Assembly (NCBI GenBank): GCA_017354895.1
Contig: CP071493.1
Location: forward strand, 6,386,001-6,450,000
Direction: 5' to 3'
Source: Podospora comata
Taxonomy: Eukaryota > Ascomycota > Sordariomycetes > Sordariales > Podosporaceae
Length of the DNA stretch: 64,000 nucleotides
The notes beneath the pieces were generated by a model that saw only the letters and a program-made list of their open reading frames with translations, did not search any database and had not been told where the DNA came from. This document shows positions 55,730-64,000 of this stretch, in pieces. The number at the start of each line of letters is the position of its first letter. Positions within the stretch are counted from its first letter, which is position 1. The translations under genes were made by a program, and so were the position numbers.

Positions 55730-57892
55730 TCATTTGACGCTTAGGAATCCAACACCGGCCCTCGCCACCTTGACTGCCTTCCTCAACGCGTCCTCCTCGT
55801 CCGTCGTCCACTTCACACTGAGCTGATCCCACTTCGTCCCAGGAGTGTTATACTCCTTCTTGAACTGGGAATGCATAGCCTGCAGTCTGCTCATCTCCCT
55901 CGGGTCGCCCGTCCCGCTCAACACCATCAACAGTGTGCAAGGGGGCAACGCAGCGTGGATCGTCTGGAGCCGCTGCGCAAGCGTAGATAGACACTCCTCC
56001 AGAGGAGAAACTGCCTCTTTCTCAGCATCGCCATTCACGTCTTGAACCTCGGGCGTCTCCTCTGCAACCGTAGCAACAGGAGGAGTGTTCGTGTTCGGCT
56101 TGTGTCTGTTGGCCCACCCCTGAACAAACTCCAACTCTCTCAACCTCGCCCAGACAAAGTCAACACCGCCTCCTGGAACCTCCAATCCATCCGGGTCGCC
56201 CTTGACTGCGCGAATCACGCCCGCTTCAACCTCGGCGTCCGTCTTGCAGGATATGGCAACCGTCGCGGCGTTGCAAGCACTTCTGGACACATCGCCCCAT
56301 TCAACAGCTGCACTCGTTTTCCCCACAGGGAGACCGCCAGTTGCCTCGGGCCCGGCTGTGGCGCGGTAGGCTGTTCCGGAGCGGGCGAGGCGTCTGAACA
56401 AATTCTCACCTTGCGAGTCACCGGTAGCCCAGGCCTTTCCTTTCTCACACTTCTTCTTGACGAGGTCTAAACAGGTTTTGGCGTCTTCCACACTGTCATG
56501 CCCGTTGATGGTGCCACCGCCTTTCTGGACTTCACGGCTCAGGTGGCGTTGGGCAAGGTACTTGAGTGAGTTTTTGAGCGGTGGGCCGCGAGCGTGGGGG
56601 AAGAGCATCGACGTGTCCACGATGAAGGGATGGGCGAGTTGGAGAGCTTTGAGATCCGAGTCAAGTGAGTGACCCAAGAGGATTGTGCGGGGATGTAAAA
56701 GATCAAGCAGTTTAGCTTGGATATCGCTCAGGGTTGTTGTGACAGGATCGAGCATCTCCTTGGTGATTCCTGAGTATTGGGTGACATAATCGGTGATAGG
56801 CTTCTCAGGCTTGACCAGCTCGTCAAGAACTGTTTCGCCATCCCAAGAAACCAAGCTCACTCTCGTGAGAGCAAGCTCGCCAGGCCCGGTCAAACACATC
56901 TCGCAGTCGATGGCAAGGACCTCTCGCCCAGCTGTGATGCTCCCTTGCTGGATTTCGCTCTCGGGAACATCTCCATCTTCAAGCTTGCTGACCCTGGTGT
57001 GTGCCCACCCCTCTGGATTCTTAAAAGAGTCCCTGCGCTCGCCTTCTGGCAGCAAGGCTGGATGCACTGGAAATCCGTTGTCCACCAGTTCTTCTGGAGT
57101 GGCGAGGAACTCGGTGATTCTAGTTCTGATATCTCTGTGAGAGTCTGGCCCGGCCTTGTCTTTGCTCTTGTCTTTGTTCTTATTCAGAGGAGCAGTGAGC
57201 ATCGTGGTCAAAGGCGAGTGTAATCTGCCATACTTGTCGTCCCCGGGTGCCTTGACAGGCCAGAGGTGCGGGAACATGTCTGCAAACGGTTGCAACGAGG
57301 TTGGCAAGGCCTCTTTGCTGAGAGGCCGAGGGTAGTAGTGATCTGGAGAAGAACCATCGCCAATCTGCTTGATCGCTTGATCCAGCGTGGGCGTCTCATA
57401 CTTGGAATAGTCGACACCGGGCTCGAACATGGCCTCCTCCAGACCAGGCACCATGATGGCAACAACCTTTCTGAACTCTGGGCGCTGTGAGACGGAGATC
57501 CATTGTGGCGCGGGACCATCGGCGAAAAGATACAGGATTAGATCGCGGAAAGCTGAAAGGTTGACCTTGGACTGCAGTCTTGACTTCTCTGAGAAATGCA
57601 GGGCAGGATATCGAGCTGAGTTGGGAGTGGGAATCTTCTTGTGTTTTTTAACTGGCCGGCCGCGCTCAATGGTCTGCCAACCGTCATCGTCGTCAGCATC
57701 ATGAGGACCGGGCCGCTTAAGACTGCCCGAGGAGGATTTTCCTTCAGAGTCACTCCGAGCCACTGGTGTTGCGGCAGGTTCCGTGTGCTTGGTGAGATTG
57801 GTGAGATTGATGAGTGGTAGGTTGGCGGTGGCCAAGGCACTGGCAACTCCGCGGTTCGCCATGTTGTTTTTCTTTTTACCCATGCTGTACAA
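55730..57892 (-). CDS. REX1/RNH70-like DEDDh RNA exonuclease
   Basis: An intronless 720-aa protein. The N-terminus is lysine-rich (GKKKNN, RPVKKHKK), suiting a nuclear or nucleolar protein. The exonuclease core has ExoI AIDCEMC (about 326), ExoII GHSLDSDLKAL (about 404) and ExoIII HDSVEDAKTCLDLV (about 466), giving the DEDDh catalytic set. The preceding WAHTRVSKLEDGDVPESEI and the Ser-rich start resemble the Rex1/Rnh70 group, which trims 5S rRNA, tRNA and other RNA 3' ends. A C-terminal extension of about 200 residues follows the core. Met 4 (57883) is an equally good start. Convergent with PEX5. Confidence 0.88.
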   Translation of the reverse strand: MYSMGKKKNNMANRGVASALATANLPLINLTNLTKHTEPAATPVARSDSEGKSSSGSLKRPGPHDADDDDGWQTIERGRPVKKHKKIPTPNSARYPALHFSEKSRLQSKVNLSAFRDLILYLFADGPAPQWISVSQRPEFRKVVAIMVPGLEEAMFEPGVDYSKYETPTLDQAIKQIGDGSSPDHYYPRPLSKEALPTSLQPFADMFPHLWPVKAPGDDKYGRLHSPLTTMLTAPLNKNKDKSKDKAGPDSHRDIRTRITEFLATPEELVDNGFPVHPALLPEGERRDSFKNPEGWAHTRVSKLEDGDVPESEIQQGSITAGREVLAIDCEMCLTGPGELALTRVSLVSWDGETVLDELVKPEKPITDYVTQYSGITKEMLDPVTTTLSDIQAKLLDLLHPRTILLGHSLDSDLKALQLAHPFIVDTSMLFPHARGPPLKNSLKYLAQRHLSREVQKGGGTINGHDSVEDAKTCLDLVKKKCEKGKAWATGDSQGENLFRRLARSGTAYRATAGPEATGGLPVGKTSAAVEWGDVSRSACNAATVAISCKTDAEVEAGVIRAVKGDPDGLEVPGGGVDFVWARLRELEFVQGWANRHKPNTNTPPVATVAEETPEVQDVNGDAEKEAVSPLEECLSTLAQRLQTIHAALPPCTLLMVLSGTGDPREMSRLQAMHSQFKKEYNTPGTKWDQLSVKWTTDEEDALRKAVKVARAGVGFLSVK

Positions 57893-58533
57893 TGGGTTTC
57901 CAATGGTTCAAGAAACTCGGCGATGCCGACGAGCAAACAACAAGAAGCAGGCGACGTGTGAAAAAAAACAAAACAACCGGTGTTGATCCAAGTCGCAAGA
58001 AATCAGGCCTGCCAAGACTGATGGGAGTGAGGACAGGGCGGTTGGCCACACAATCCGATAAACGAAAAACCTCGATAAGTGAACAGTGAGTGGCTGGTGG
58101 AGCTAGGTCACTTTGGGCGAGAACCTTGCTGGCCAGGCCAAGTTTGTGAACAAAATACCTGGCACTGCCAAACACTGAACCAGGCCTCGGAAAAGATTCA
58201 ATAGGCCTTAAAAGATAGCTGCTAGGTCTATTATATATCTTTTGAGGCGTAGGAAGTATCCTTTTAGGTATTGTTCTTTTTCTATAATAAAACAAAGCGT
58301 AGGGTAATGTTGTGCCCATGATGTGCTGGCCCACTGTCTGCTGTGCCCCTTGCACCTGCCTTTTGGGCAACTTCATTTTGAGAAACTCTGTTTTTTTTTT
58401 TTATTCTTGAACCCGCTGCAAAATTCCTTTGTTCCACATACCGATCCTCGAGGCCTGCAATGGGCACCAGACGCTCAATCAAACAGCATCACAACTCTGC
58501 AGGCCTGGGTTGAAGCACACATACATCATCAAA
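57893..58533. other. Divergent promoter region with repeat remnant
   Basis: Shared upstream region of the REX1-like gene (minus) and the Mis18-like gene (plus). Positions 58170-58290 carry the AGGCCT-type repeat. A T12 run lies near 58390. A short upstream frame (MGTRRSIKQHHNS) starts at 58460, out of frame with the Mis18-like start. Confidence 0.5.
58170..58290. repeat. AGGCCT-type repeat, second copy
   Basis: Contains aggcctcggaaaagattc, aataggccttaaaagatag and, in opposite sense, tatcttttgaggcg. The central caataggccttaaaagatag differs at only two sites from caataggccttgaaagatgg near 965. The two copies are about 57 kb apart. Confidence 0.5.
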
Positions 58534-60008
58534 ATGAAGACGGCCTCCTGCGAATGCAAAAAATGCCAGGCATCAGTTGGGAGTTTTTCCAATCTTTGGA
58601 TCCGGATTGGCAATAGCTATCTCGGCCCTGTGATTGGATCAGACGAGGATTTGGCCATTCGATGCGAAGGAAAGACAAGAATCGGGGAAAACGGGACTCT
58701 GGTGGAAGGATGGTAAACATTCCCTTGCTTGTGTTCAAGATATTTCTAATCTGTTCTGACAACCATTGCAGCCAGTTACAAACCCTTTTCTGTGACGGTT
58801 GTGCAGCCATACTCGGCTTTCGATGCATTGAGACCCCAGTCAACCATGTCCTCGACGAGTACGTGCCATGGCTCCTATGTCGTCAGTTTGAAATCTGACA
58901 ATATTCCCACAGCAACCAAGTTCTGTTGAGAATCGCGTCTGTCAATCTGCTCGGTGAGGAAAGAGAGGAGCTTGAACCCGAGGTCAAAAGAGTCCTCAGC
59001 ATCAACGAACCGTCAAGAACGAGCAATGGTGTGCCGCCCAACCTGTCCTCAAATTCCCCCAGTACCATCGAGTTTCAGCAGCTCAAGTTCGAGCTCGAAG
59101 GCCAAAAAGACTACCTCAGACGTATTGACAGCAATGGCTTCAGAATTGTGGCAGGCTTGGACAAACGTGTGGCTCGTGTGGAGAGTGATTCAAAGACACT
59201 ACATGAAACAGTGAGTGGGTTCAAGGGAAGCATACTCGGAGTACAGGATAGCCTCAAGTCACTACTCGGATCAGAGCTGAGCGGGATTGATAAATTCGGA
59301 ACCGAGCAAAAGGCGACACTGGAAGGCCTTCGGAGCCGGGTGTCCCTGGTCAGTGATGGCCTCGACATGATCCAACAGCAGGCGACAGATCTCGCCGAAG
59401 AGCTGCGAAAGGAAGTCTCAGATCTCAAGAACCAACTTGAGCAGACGACAGGAGAGCTTGATATGCTGAGGGCCGAGATCAAAGTGAGCGTCAGCGCCGA
59501 CAACTATGCCCGCGATATGGCTGCTATGCGCACCGAGATCGCGCAGCTCAGAAGAGATCTTCACACTGTGCGCAGCAACGAACACGAACGTGTTGCCCCT
59601 TCTTTTCCCTCAAGGGAGCTCGAGATTCTCACCAGCAACATCGCGAAGATTGGTAATCGAGCCAGCCAGGTCGAGACTTTACAAATGGAGTTTGAGATCT
59701 TGAAAGGGAGGGTCGACAGAGCAGAGGCAGATTATGGGGCATCCAATAATCGACGTGTGGCATATCCCTTGGATCCAGAGACATCTCTTCCCCACCCAGG
59801 AGCGAAGAAGCGGGCTTCTTCGCCCAAGCCGGAGCCTGTATCTAAACGAAGAGTGCCCTCGGACCAATTCTCGGATTACACGGTCTCTGGAAACAGTGCT
59901 GCGCCGCTCACCCCGTTGAGGCAGAGTAGCACGGCAAACTTGCAACATCCCAAGAAACGGGGTCGTCCCAAGACAGCTGCTGCATTATCCAACTCGGGAG
60001 GCAGGTGA
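58534..60008 (+). CDS. Mis18-like centromere protein with coiled coil and AT-hook
   Basis: Three exons (58534-58712, 58772-58858, 58913-60008) give 453 aa in phase. The N-terminal domain is a Yippee/Mis18-type zinc fold: C8-x2-C11 in CECKKCQASVG, IGNSYLGP after it, and C67-x2-C70 in TLFCDGCAAILGFRC, followed by VLLRIASVNL. Mis18 helps load the centromeric histone CENP-A. The middle (about 120-330) is a long coiled coil (ELRKEVSDLKNQLEQTTGEL, MRTEIAQLRRDLHTV). The end is basic and Pro/Ser-rich with an AT-hook core RGRP at 438-441 inside KKRGRPKTA. The Mis18 assignment rests on the spacing of the Cys pairs and surrounding residues. Confidence 0.78.
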
Positions 60009-60023
60009 TGATCCGTTATCCCG

Positions 60024-61775
60024 CTAACGTCGAACTACTGATCCTTGCCCTTGGACAAGCACATCCTCCAAAATCTCCGGCGCGAAGGAAGCCAACGTGT
60101 TGACGGGCTTGAGCACCTCGCTCTCAAAAAATGCTTTTGCTTGCGGATCTTCAGGGTCTTTAGCCCACGCCTGTACCATCTTCGACTCGTCTACCCGTCC
60201 GGGCAAACTCTCAAGATCCTTCAGCATCATTTTGGCCTCCTTCAATACGTCCCAATCCTCAGCAGCGCCGATAGAGCCCTGATGGACGACGATGTGGAGG
60301 AGAGCTTGGCACATGGTGACTTGATCCGCCATCGCCAAAGCACCAACAATGCCCTCGTGAGTACACCTTTTTGCCAGTTCCCCGCTTGACGTCAGTTCTC
60401 CCGTGAAAGCCAGCAGTTTCGTAATAATCATGGCGCCCTTGATGCGCCACGGCATGAATGGGGCAACAAGCTTGATGGGATCGCATTGGGTTGCCAAGAA
60501 ACAAGCCAGTGGTAGGGCGTAAACGGCCCATTTGTAGTTGGTCTGCCAGTTGGTTGCGAGGAGGAGGATTGTGGTTGGTAATGGCTCGACTGCCCACATC
60601 TTTGCTTCAACCAAGGGCTTGCACAATTTCCAGCGAGTCCGCGCCGCTTCAATCGAGGTGTCCTGCTCTGATTTTGTCTGGTCATAGACCACTTTGTAAA
60701 TAATCTCGATTTGGTTCATCGAGATACCTGATTTGTCGATAGCCGGTTCTCGGAACTTTGTAAGATCCGGCTGCAAGCTGAACGAGTTAAGTGAAATGAC
60801 CGGCGATGTCTGAGCAACCTGGTATACATCAAGATCATCCACACACCGTGGGCAGTCGCACTCAAAGTAGTAGAGTCTAAGTCCCTCACGGCGTATCGAC
60901 CTAGGCTTGTCGTTTGCTGCAATCACTCCGTCAGTACTTAGATCCTACTACCAATAACTGTCCACATACCAATGTAAGAAATCGTAATCTCCTCCCCCTC
61001 CTTAATCGGTCTCTCCGCCCTCAGCGTCGCCGTCCTCTTATCAAACCCGATAAACGCATTCGGCACACAAGAGTGATTCACCCTCGCCAGCGCAGGATCG
61101 AGAAAAATCCCCGACATGCCCGTGTCCGCATCGAGCCGATTGAAGGCATTGGTTTGGATCTGACACAGAAATCTCATCGCCACTCTCAGCCCGTCCTCGT
61201 TCATGAAAACACCCGAGTACGTCATCGCCGCCATGGCTTGGAGTTCAAAGTCACCCCAGACTTGCTCGTCTGCTCTGAAGCCTTCGAGGTTGCTCTCGAG
61301 GGGGTCGGACCCGTCAAAGGGGTCGCGGATGCCCTTGTCGTTTGTGAGGAGGACTTGGGCCAGTGCTCTTGTGGGGGTAGGCAGCCTATTCCAGCGTCAA
61401 CATGTCTGCTCTCGTTTTTGACAGGAAAGGGGCTACATGCCAGTCTTTGCCCGTAGTCTCCCTTACCCTCGCAAACATCTTACACTCGGCCTTGTGGATC
61501 GACTTCCAGTGGGCACGCTGGCACGTTGGGCCGCAGTACACAGCTGCCCTGCAGCCGGTACAGGCTTTGAGTGAGACGGGGGAGAAGCCCTCATTGGAAC
61601 CGACACGGAGACAGTAGTTGCATGTTGTTCTCATGCTGGGGCCATCGGGGAGGGCGAGGGTCGGGGAGGAAAAGGTGGCGATGAGGGAGCCAGGGGTGAA
61701 GTCCTGGGTTGCGACGAGGGAGCGGCCATGAGGGCCGGAGGAGAAGGCTGTTCCTGGGGGCGGTGTTGGTGGCAT
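60024..61775 (-). CDS. MYND-SET (SMYD-like) protein methyltransferase
   Basis: Three exons (61775-61441, 61385-60970, 60916-60024) give 547 aa. The N-terminal half of a split SET domain (GRSLVATQDFTPGSLIATF) is interrupted by a MYND zinc finger (CNYCLRVG, CTGCRAAVYCGPTCQRAHW, HKAEC). The SET core continues with RVNHSCVPNAFIGF (about 213) and EEITISYI. The post-SET cysteines CDCPRC follow intron 2. A long helical C-terminal region is typical of SMYD proteins. It probably methylates lysines on histone or non-histone proteins. Intron 1 has a GC donor. The gene converges with the Mis18-like gene, with only 15 bp between stop codons. Confidence 0.87.
61386..61440 (-). other. GC-AG intron in the MYND-SET gene
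   Basis: The donor is GCATGT and the acceptor GAATAG, 55 bp, with tgttgac as likely branch site. Splicing joins GKDW to LPTPTRAL in frame and avoids an in-frame TAG. No GT donor in the area restores the frame at an acceptable intron length. Confidence 0.75.
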
Positions 61776-62190
61776 TGCAGGAGGAGGGGTGATTTGAATC
61801 TGAACTGAGATGGTGATGGTGAGATCGGGAGTTGGGCGGCTGGATAGAGAGTTCTTATGTCACGGAATAATATAGGGCTTTCCCTAGGACTTTACCAAGG
61901 ACAGTTTTGGTAAACTTTGAGTGAAAGCTGCCTGAACACTCCTTCCTTCGCACTTGACACGTAAAAATATCCGATGATATTATCTTTCGTCGTCTCGGTG
62001 AAGCCCCCCACCCCACCCACTATTTCCGTGATGCAGTTAACCAGCCTGTGAAATGCCCCGCAGCGCAAACTGTCGCGGGAATAGTGGGGCATCAACGGCG
62101 CCTCATCCACCGCCAGGCGCACACACCATCCCGGGACTCATCACAGCTCCTTCAAAGTCCCAGGATCACCACCGATCCCCAACTCTCACA
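61776..62190. other. Divergent promoter of the MYND-SET and prefoldin genes
   Basis: A 415-bp shared upstream region. No gene is seen. Confidence 0.5.
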
Positions 62191-63003
62191 ATGGCCAGCC
62201 AAGGAAGACAGCAAGGAGGAGAGCAAAGTATGTCTCATTCCCCCCATTCCTCTACCCCGCACCTCTTTCATGCTCACCTCTCACCTCTCACCTCTCACCT
62301 CTCACCATCTCATCTCATCTCATCTCATCTCACCCCTCACCCTTCCTGGCCCCCTTTAGCAAGCCCATAACCTATGCCCGTATCCCACCCCCAACTAACA
62401 CATCCTATAGTCTCCCTCGATACCCTCACAGCCCCCCAACTCTCGGCCGTGAAAAAGCAACTCGACGAAGAAGTCGAGCACCTCTCCCAATCTTACGCCC
62501 AGCTCGCCGCCGCCCAGTCCAAGTTCAAGGAGTGCCTCCGGGTCGTCAAGTCCGGCTCCGAGACCTTTGACGAGAAAAAGCCCATCCTCGTCCCCTTGAC
62601 CAACTCCCTCTACGTCAAGGGCCGGATGGCCGACCCGGACAAGGTCATTGTTGATGTCGGGACTGGGTTTTACGTCGAAAAGGTTTGTTTGCTGTGACAC
62701 TTTCGGAACTGAGTGGCATGGGTTACTAACGGGATCTGGTGATCAAAACAGGACACCAAGAGCGCGGCAGAGTTTTATGAGGCCAAGGTCAAGGAGTTGG
62801 CTGCGAATATTCAAGGACTGGAGGGCATCGTGCAGGCCAAGACTCAGAATTTGAGGCTGGTGGAGGAAGGTAGGTCCATGTCGAGATTTCACCATGCAAA
62901 TGAGAGGATTGAGTATGCACTAACTTACTTCATCACCACAGTTCTCAGACAAAAGGTCTTGGCTGCTGGACCAGCTGCTGGCCAGGCTGCTCAGGCGTCA
63001 TGA
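62191..63003 (+). CDS. GIM5: Prefoldin subunit 5 (alpha-type)
   Basis: Four exons (62191-62227, 62411-62682, 62752-62869, 62942-63003) give 162 aa. The protein is the alpha-class prefoldin fold: an N-terminal coil (QLSAVKKQLDEEVEHLSQSY), a central hairpin (LVPLTNSLYVKGRM, KVIVDVGTGFYVEK) and a C-terminal coil (AEFYEAKVKELAANIQGL). Prefoldin is a cytosolic hexamer that delivers unfolded actin and tubulin to the chaperonin CCT. The alpha-type hairpin with DVGTGFYVEK matches subunit 5 (Gim5/PFD5). Intron 1 (183 bp) carries simple repeats. Confidence 0.92.
62277..62342 (+). repeat. CTCAC/CTCAT simple repeats in prefoldin intron 1
   Basis: Tandem tcacctc units followed by about five tcatc units lie inside the 183-bp first intron. 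They explain why this intron is longer than the others here. Confidence 0.75.
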
Positions 63004-63460
63004 CGGGCCAATAATTGAGAATAGCAATGAGCCAGCTTCATGTCCAAGTCATCTATCATTCCTACGTATGCGAGTGCCCTTGACTGCATGTAACAGTTGA
63101 TTTGAGAAGTCACAGACGATACCAGTCGGTGCCCTGCTACAAATATGGTGGCCCCTTACGCACCTCTCCTTCGCCACATCACAATAGTCTAGGGTTATAA
63201 CTGACCTTTGCGTCTCGATATTTTACATTGCAATGCTACAGTATCACAGCCACCCCATCAAAGCTCGTTTTTCGGAATACAATGACCCATACACACACCT
63301 CTCGCCCCTTACACGATAACACAATACAGTAAAAAATAAAAATAAACTTCCTCCTGAACTTCCCCTATGATATAAAACAACAAAAAGAGATATAATACAT
63401 AGCCCACGAAGGCTCCATGCTTCTCTCCCCAGTGCCATCATCCTACAACCCACCATAAAC
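63004..63460. other. Convergent 3' region, no gene seen
   Basis: AT-rich tail-to-tail spacer between the prefoldin gene and the gene at the right edge. Confidence 0.4.
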
Positions 63461-64000
63461 TAGACGGTCACCTCCCTGATCCCAATAGCCCAAGTGGCAT
63501 TCGCCATCCAATTCTCCGAATGTTCCATCAGGACACGAATCGGTTCGAGCCCTTTGCCCCTACACTCAACAGGTTATCAAGCATCTCCTGCACCCACGAT
63601 ACCCACGACAAAAACTCATCCAATGGATGCTCATCGCCACCATCCTGCGTCAAGGGGTATGGGACCTGGGTCTTATCTCTCGAGGTCAGGAGTTGAGTGG
63701 CAAAACTCTTGTCCCATTCCCGCGGAATCGTAACGGGGAGCCCGAGGTGATCGTCCCAGTCAGGACTGAATAGGGAGAGCAGAGTTGTCGTAGTCGGAGG
63801 CTTCGTTGTGTTCGTTCCGAACGAATGGTACACCGTAATCTCAAGGCTATACTTGAAGCTCAGCTCCAGGGTCCAGATGACCTTGCCCACAATGTTCGAC
63901 ACCTTGTTCTTCTTGATGAACTCTTGGGACACCGAAATCTTGGGGAAGCCACCTGCATATGTACCTTGGCTGATCTTGGTGAGCCTAGCCATGTCATCTT
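63461..64000 (-). CDS. Unidentified gene cut by the right edge, C-terminal part
   Basis: The minus strand is open from the window edge. It reads ARLTKISQGTYAGGFPKISV, VIWTLELSFKYSLEITVYHS, LSLFSPDWDDHLGLPVTIP and ends RFVS at 63528. The Met at 63992 may be internal. Just downstream, in another frame, KGLEPIRVLMEHSENWMANA continues to WAIGIREVTV and a stop near 63461. This looks like the natural C-terminus of the same protein. Either a very short intron near 63555-63595 or a one-base shift in a G/A-rich run separates them. Several beta-strand-like segments suggest a beta-rich protein. No family is recognised. Confidence 0.5.

Noticed and set aside
1-64000. LTR retroelements, other virus-like elements, LINEs or DNA transposons
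   Set aside because: No integrase, reverse transcriptase, transposase, capsid or terminal-repeat signature was recognised by eye. Only short simple repeats and one small repeat family were seen.

Overview
The window is nuclear DNA of a filamentous ascomycete, most likely a Sordariomycete. The order is not provable from sequence alone, although the gene set looks Sordariales-like. Reasons: short spliceosomal introns (about 48-75 bp) with GTAAGT/GTATGT-type donors and CTAAC/CTGAC-like branch sites; pyrimidine-rich leaders; a HET-domain gene; a TRI14-like gene; a CON-13-like secreted protein; a WC-2-type GATA finger; and an intron-bearing tRNA-Ala. I found no prokaryotic features, CRISPR array, retroelement or virus-like element.

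Layout. 0-3.4 kb: the 3' end of a DUF3433 membrane protein, a small secreted cysteine-rich protein with a knottin-type Cys pattern, and a short ankyrin protein. 3.4-8 kb: three adjacent carbohydrate-active genes that all look dead, namely a processive GT2 synthase, a galactose-oxidase-like AA5 enzyme and a heparinase II/III-like lyase. Each has lost an internal block of its core; together they read as a decayed polysaccharide locus. 8.6-16 kb: tRNA-Asn, an intact secreted GH2 glycosidase and a 1076-aa HET protein. 16-20.4 kb: three genes in tandem on the minus strand (SDR, cytochrome P450, TRI14-like secreted protein) that resemble a small specialised-metabolism cluster. 21-32 kb: a VIT/VWA protein with nucleoporin-like FG repeats, a PAP2-family membrane protein, a compact WC-2-type GATA factor and a degraded ankyrin gene.

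32-43.5 kb: a pyrimidine-rich leader with long A and T homopolymers, a small hypothetical gene, a secreted HEXXH protein resembling CON-13, an ankyrin protein ending in basic amphipathic repeats, a low-complexity protein and a bHLH factor. 43.5-51.4 kb holds no convincing protein gene and only one tRNA-Ala. 51.4-64 kb is a housekeeping block: mitochondrial RRM protein (start codon split by an intron), PEX5, REX1-like exonuclease, Mis18-like centromere protein with an AT-hook, MYND-SET protein, prefoldin subunit 5, and an unidentified gene cut by the right edge.

Exon models were built by hand by matching splice phases. For most multi-exon genes the exon lengths sum to whole codons. Functional names come from motifs and remembered family features, not from a search.
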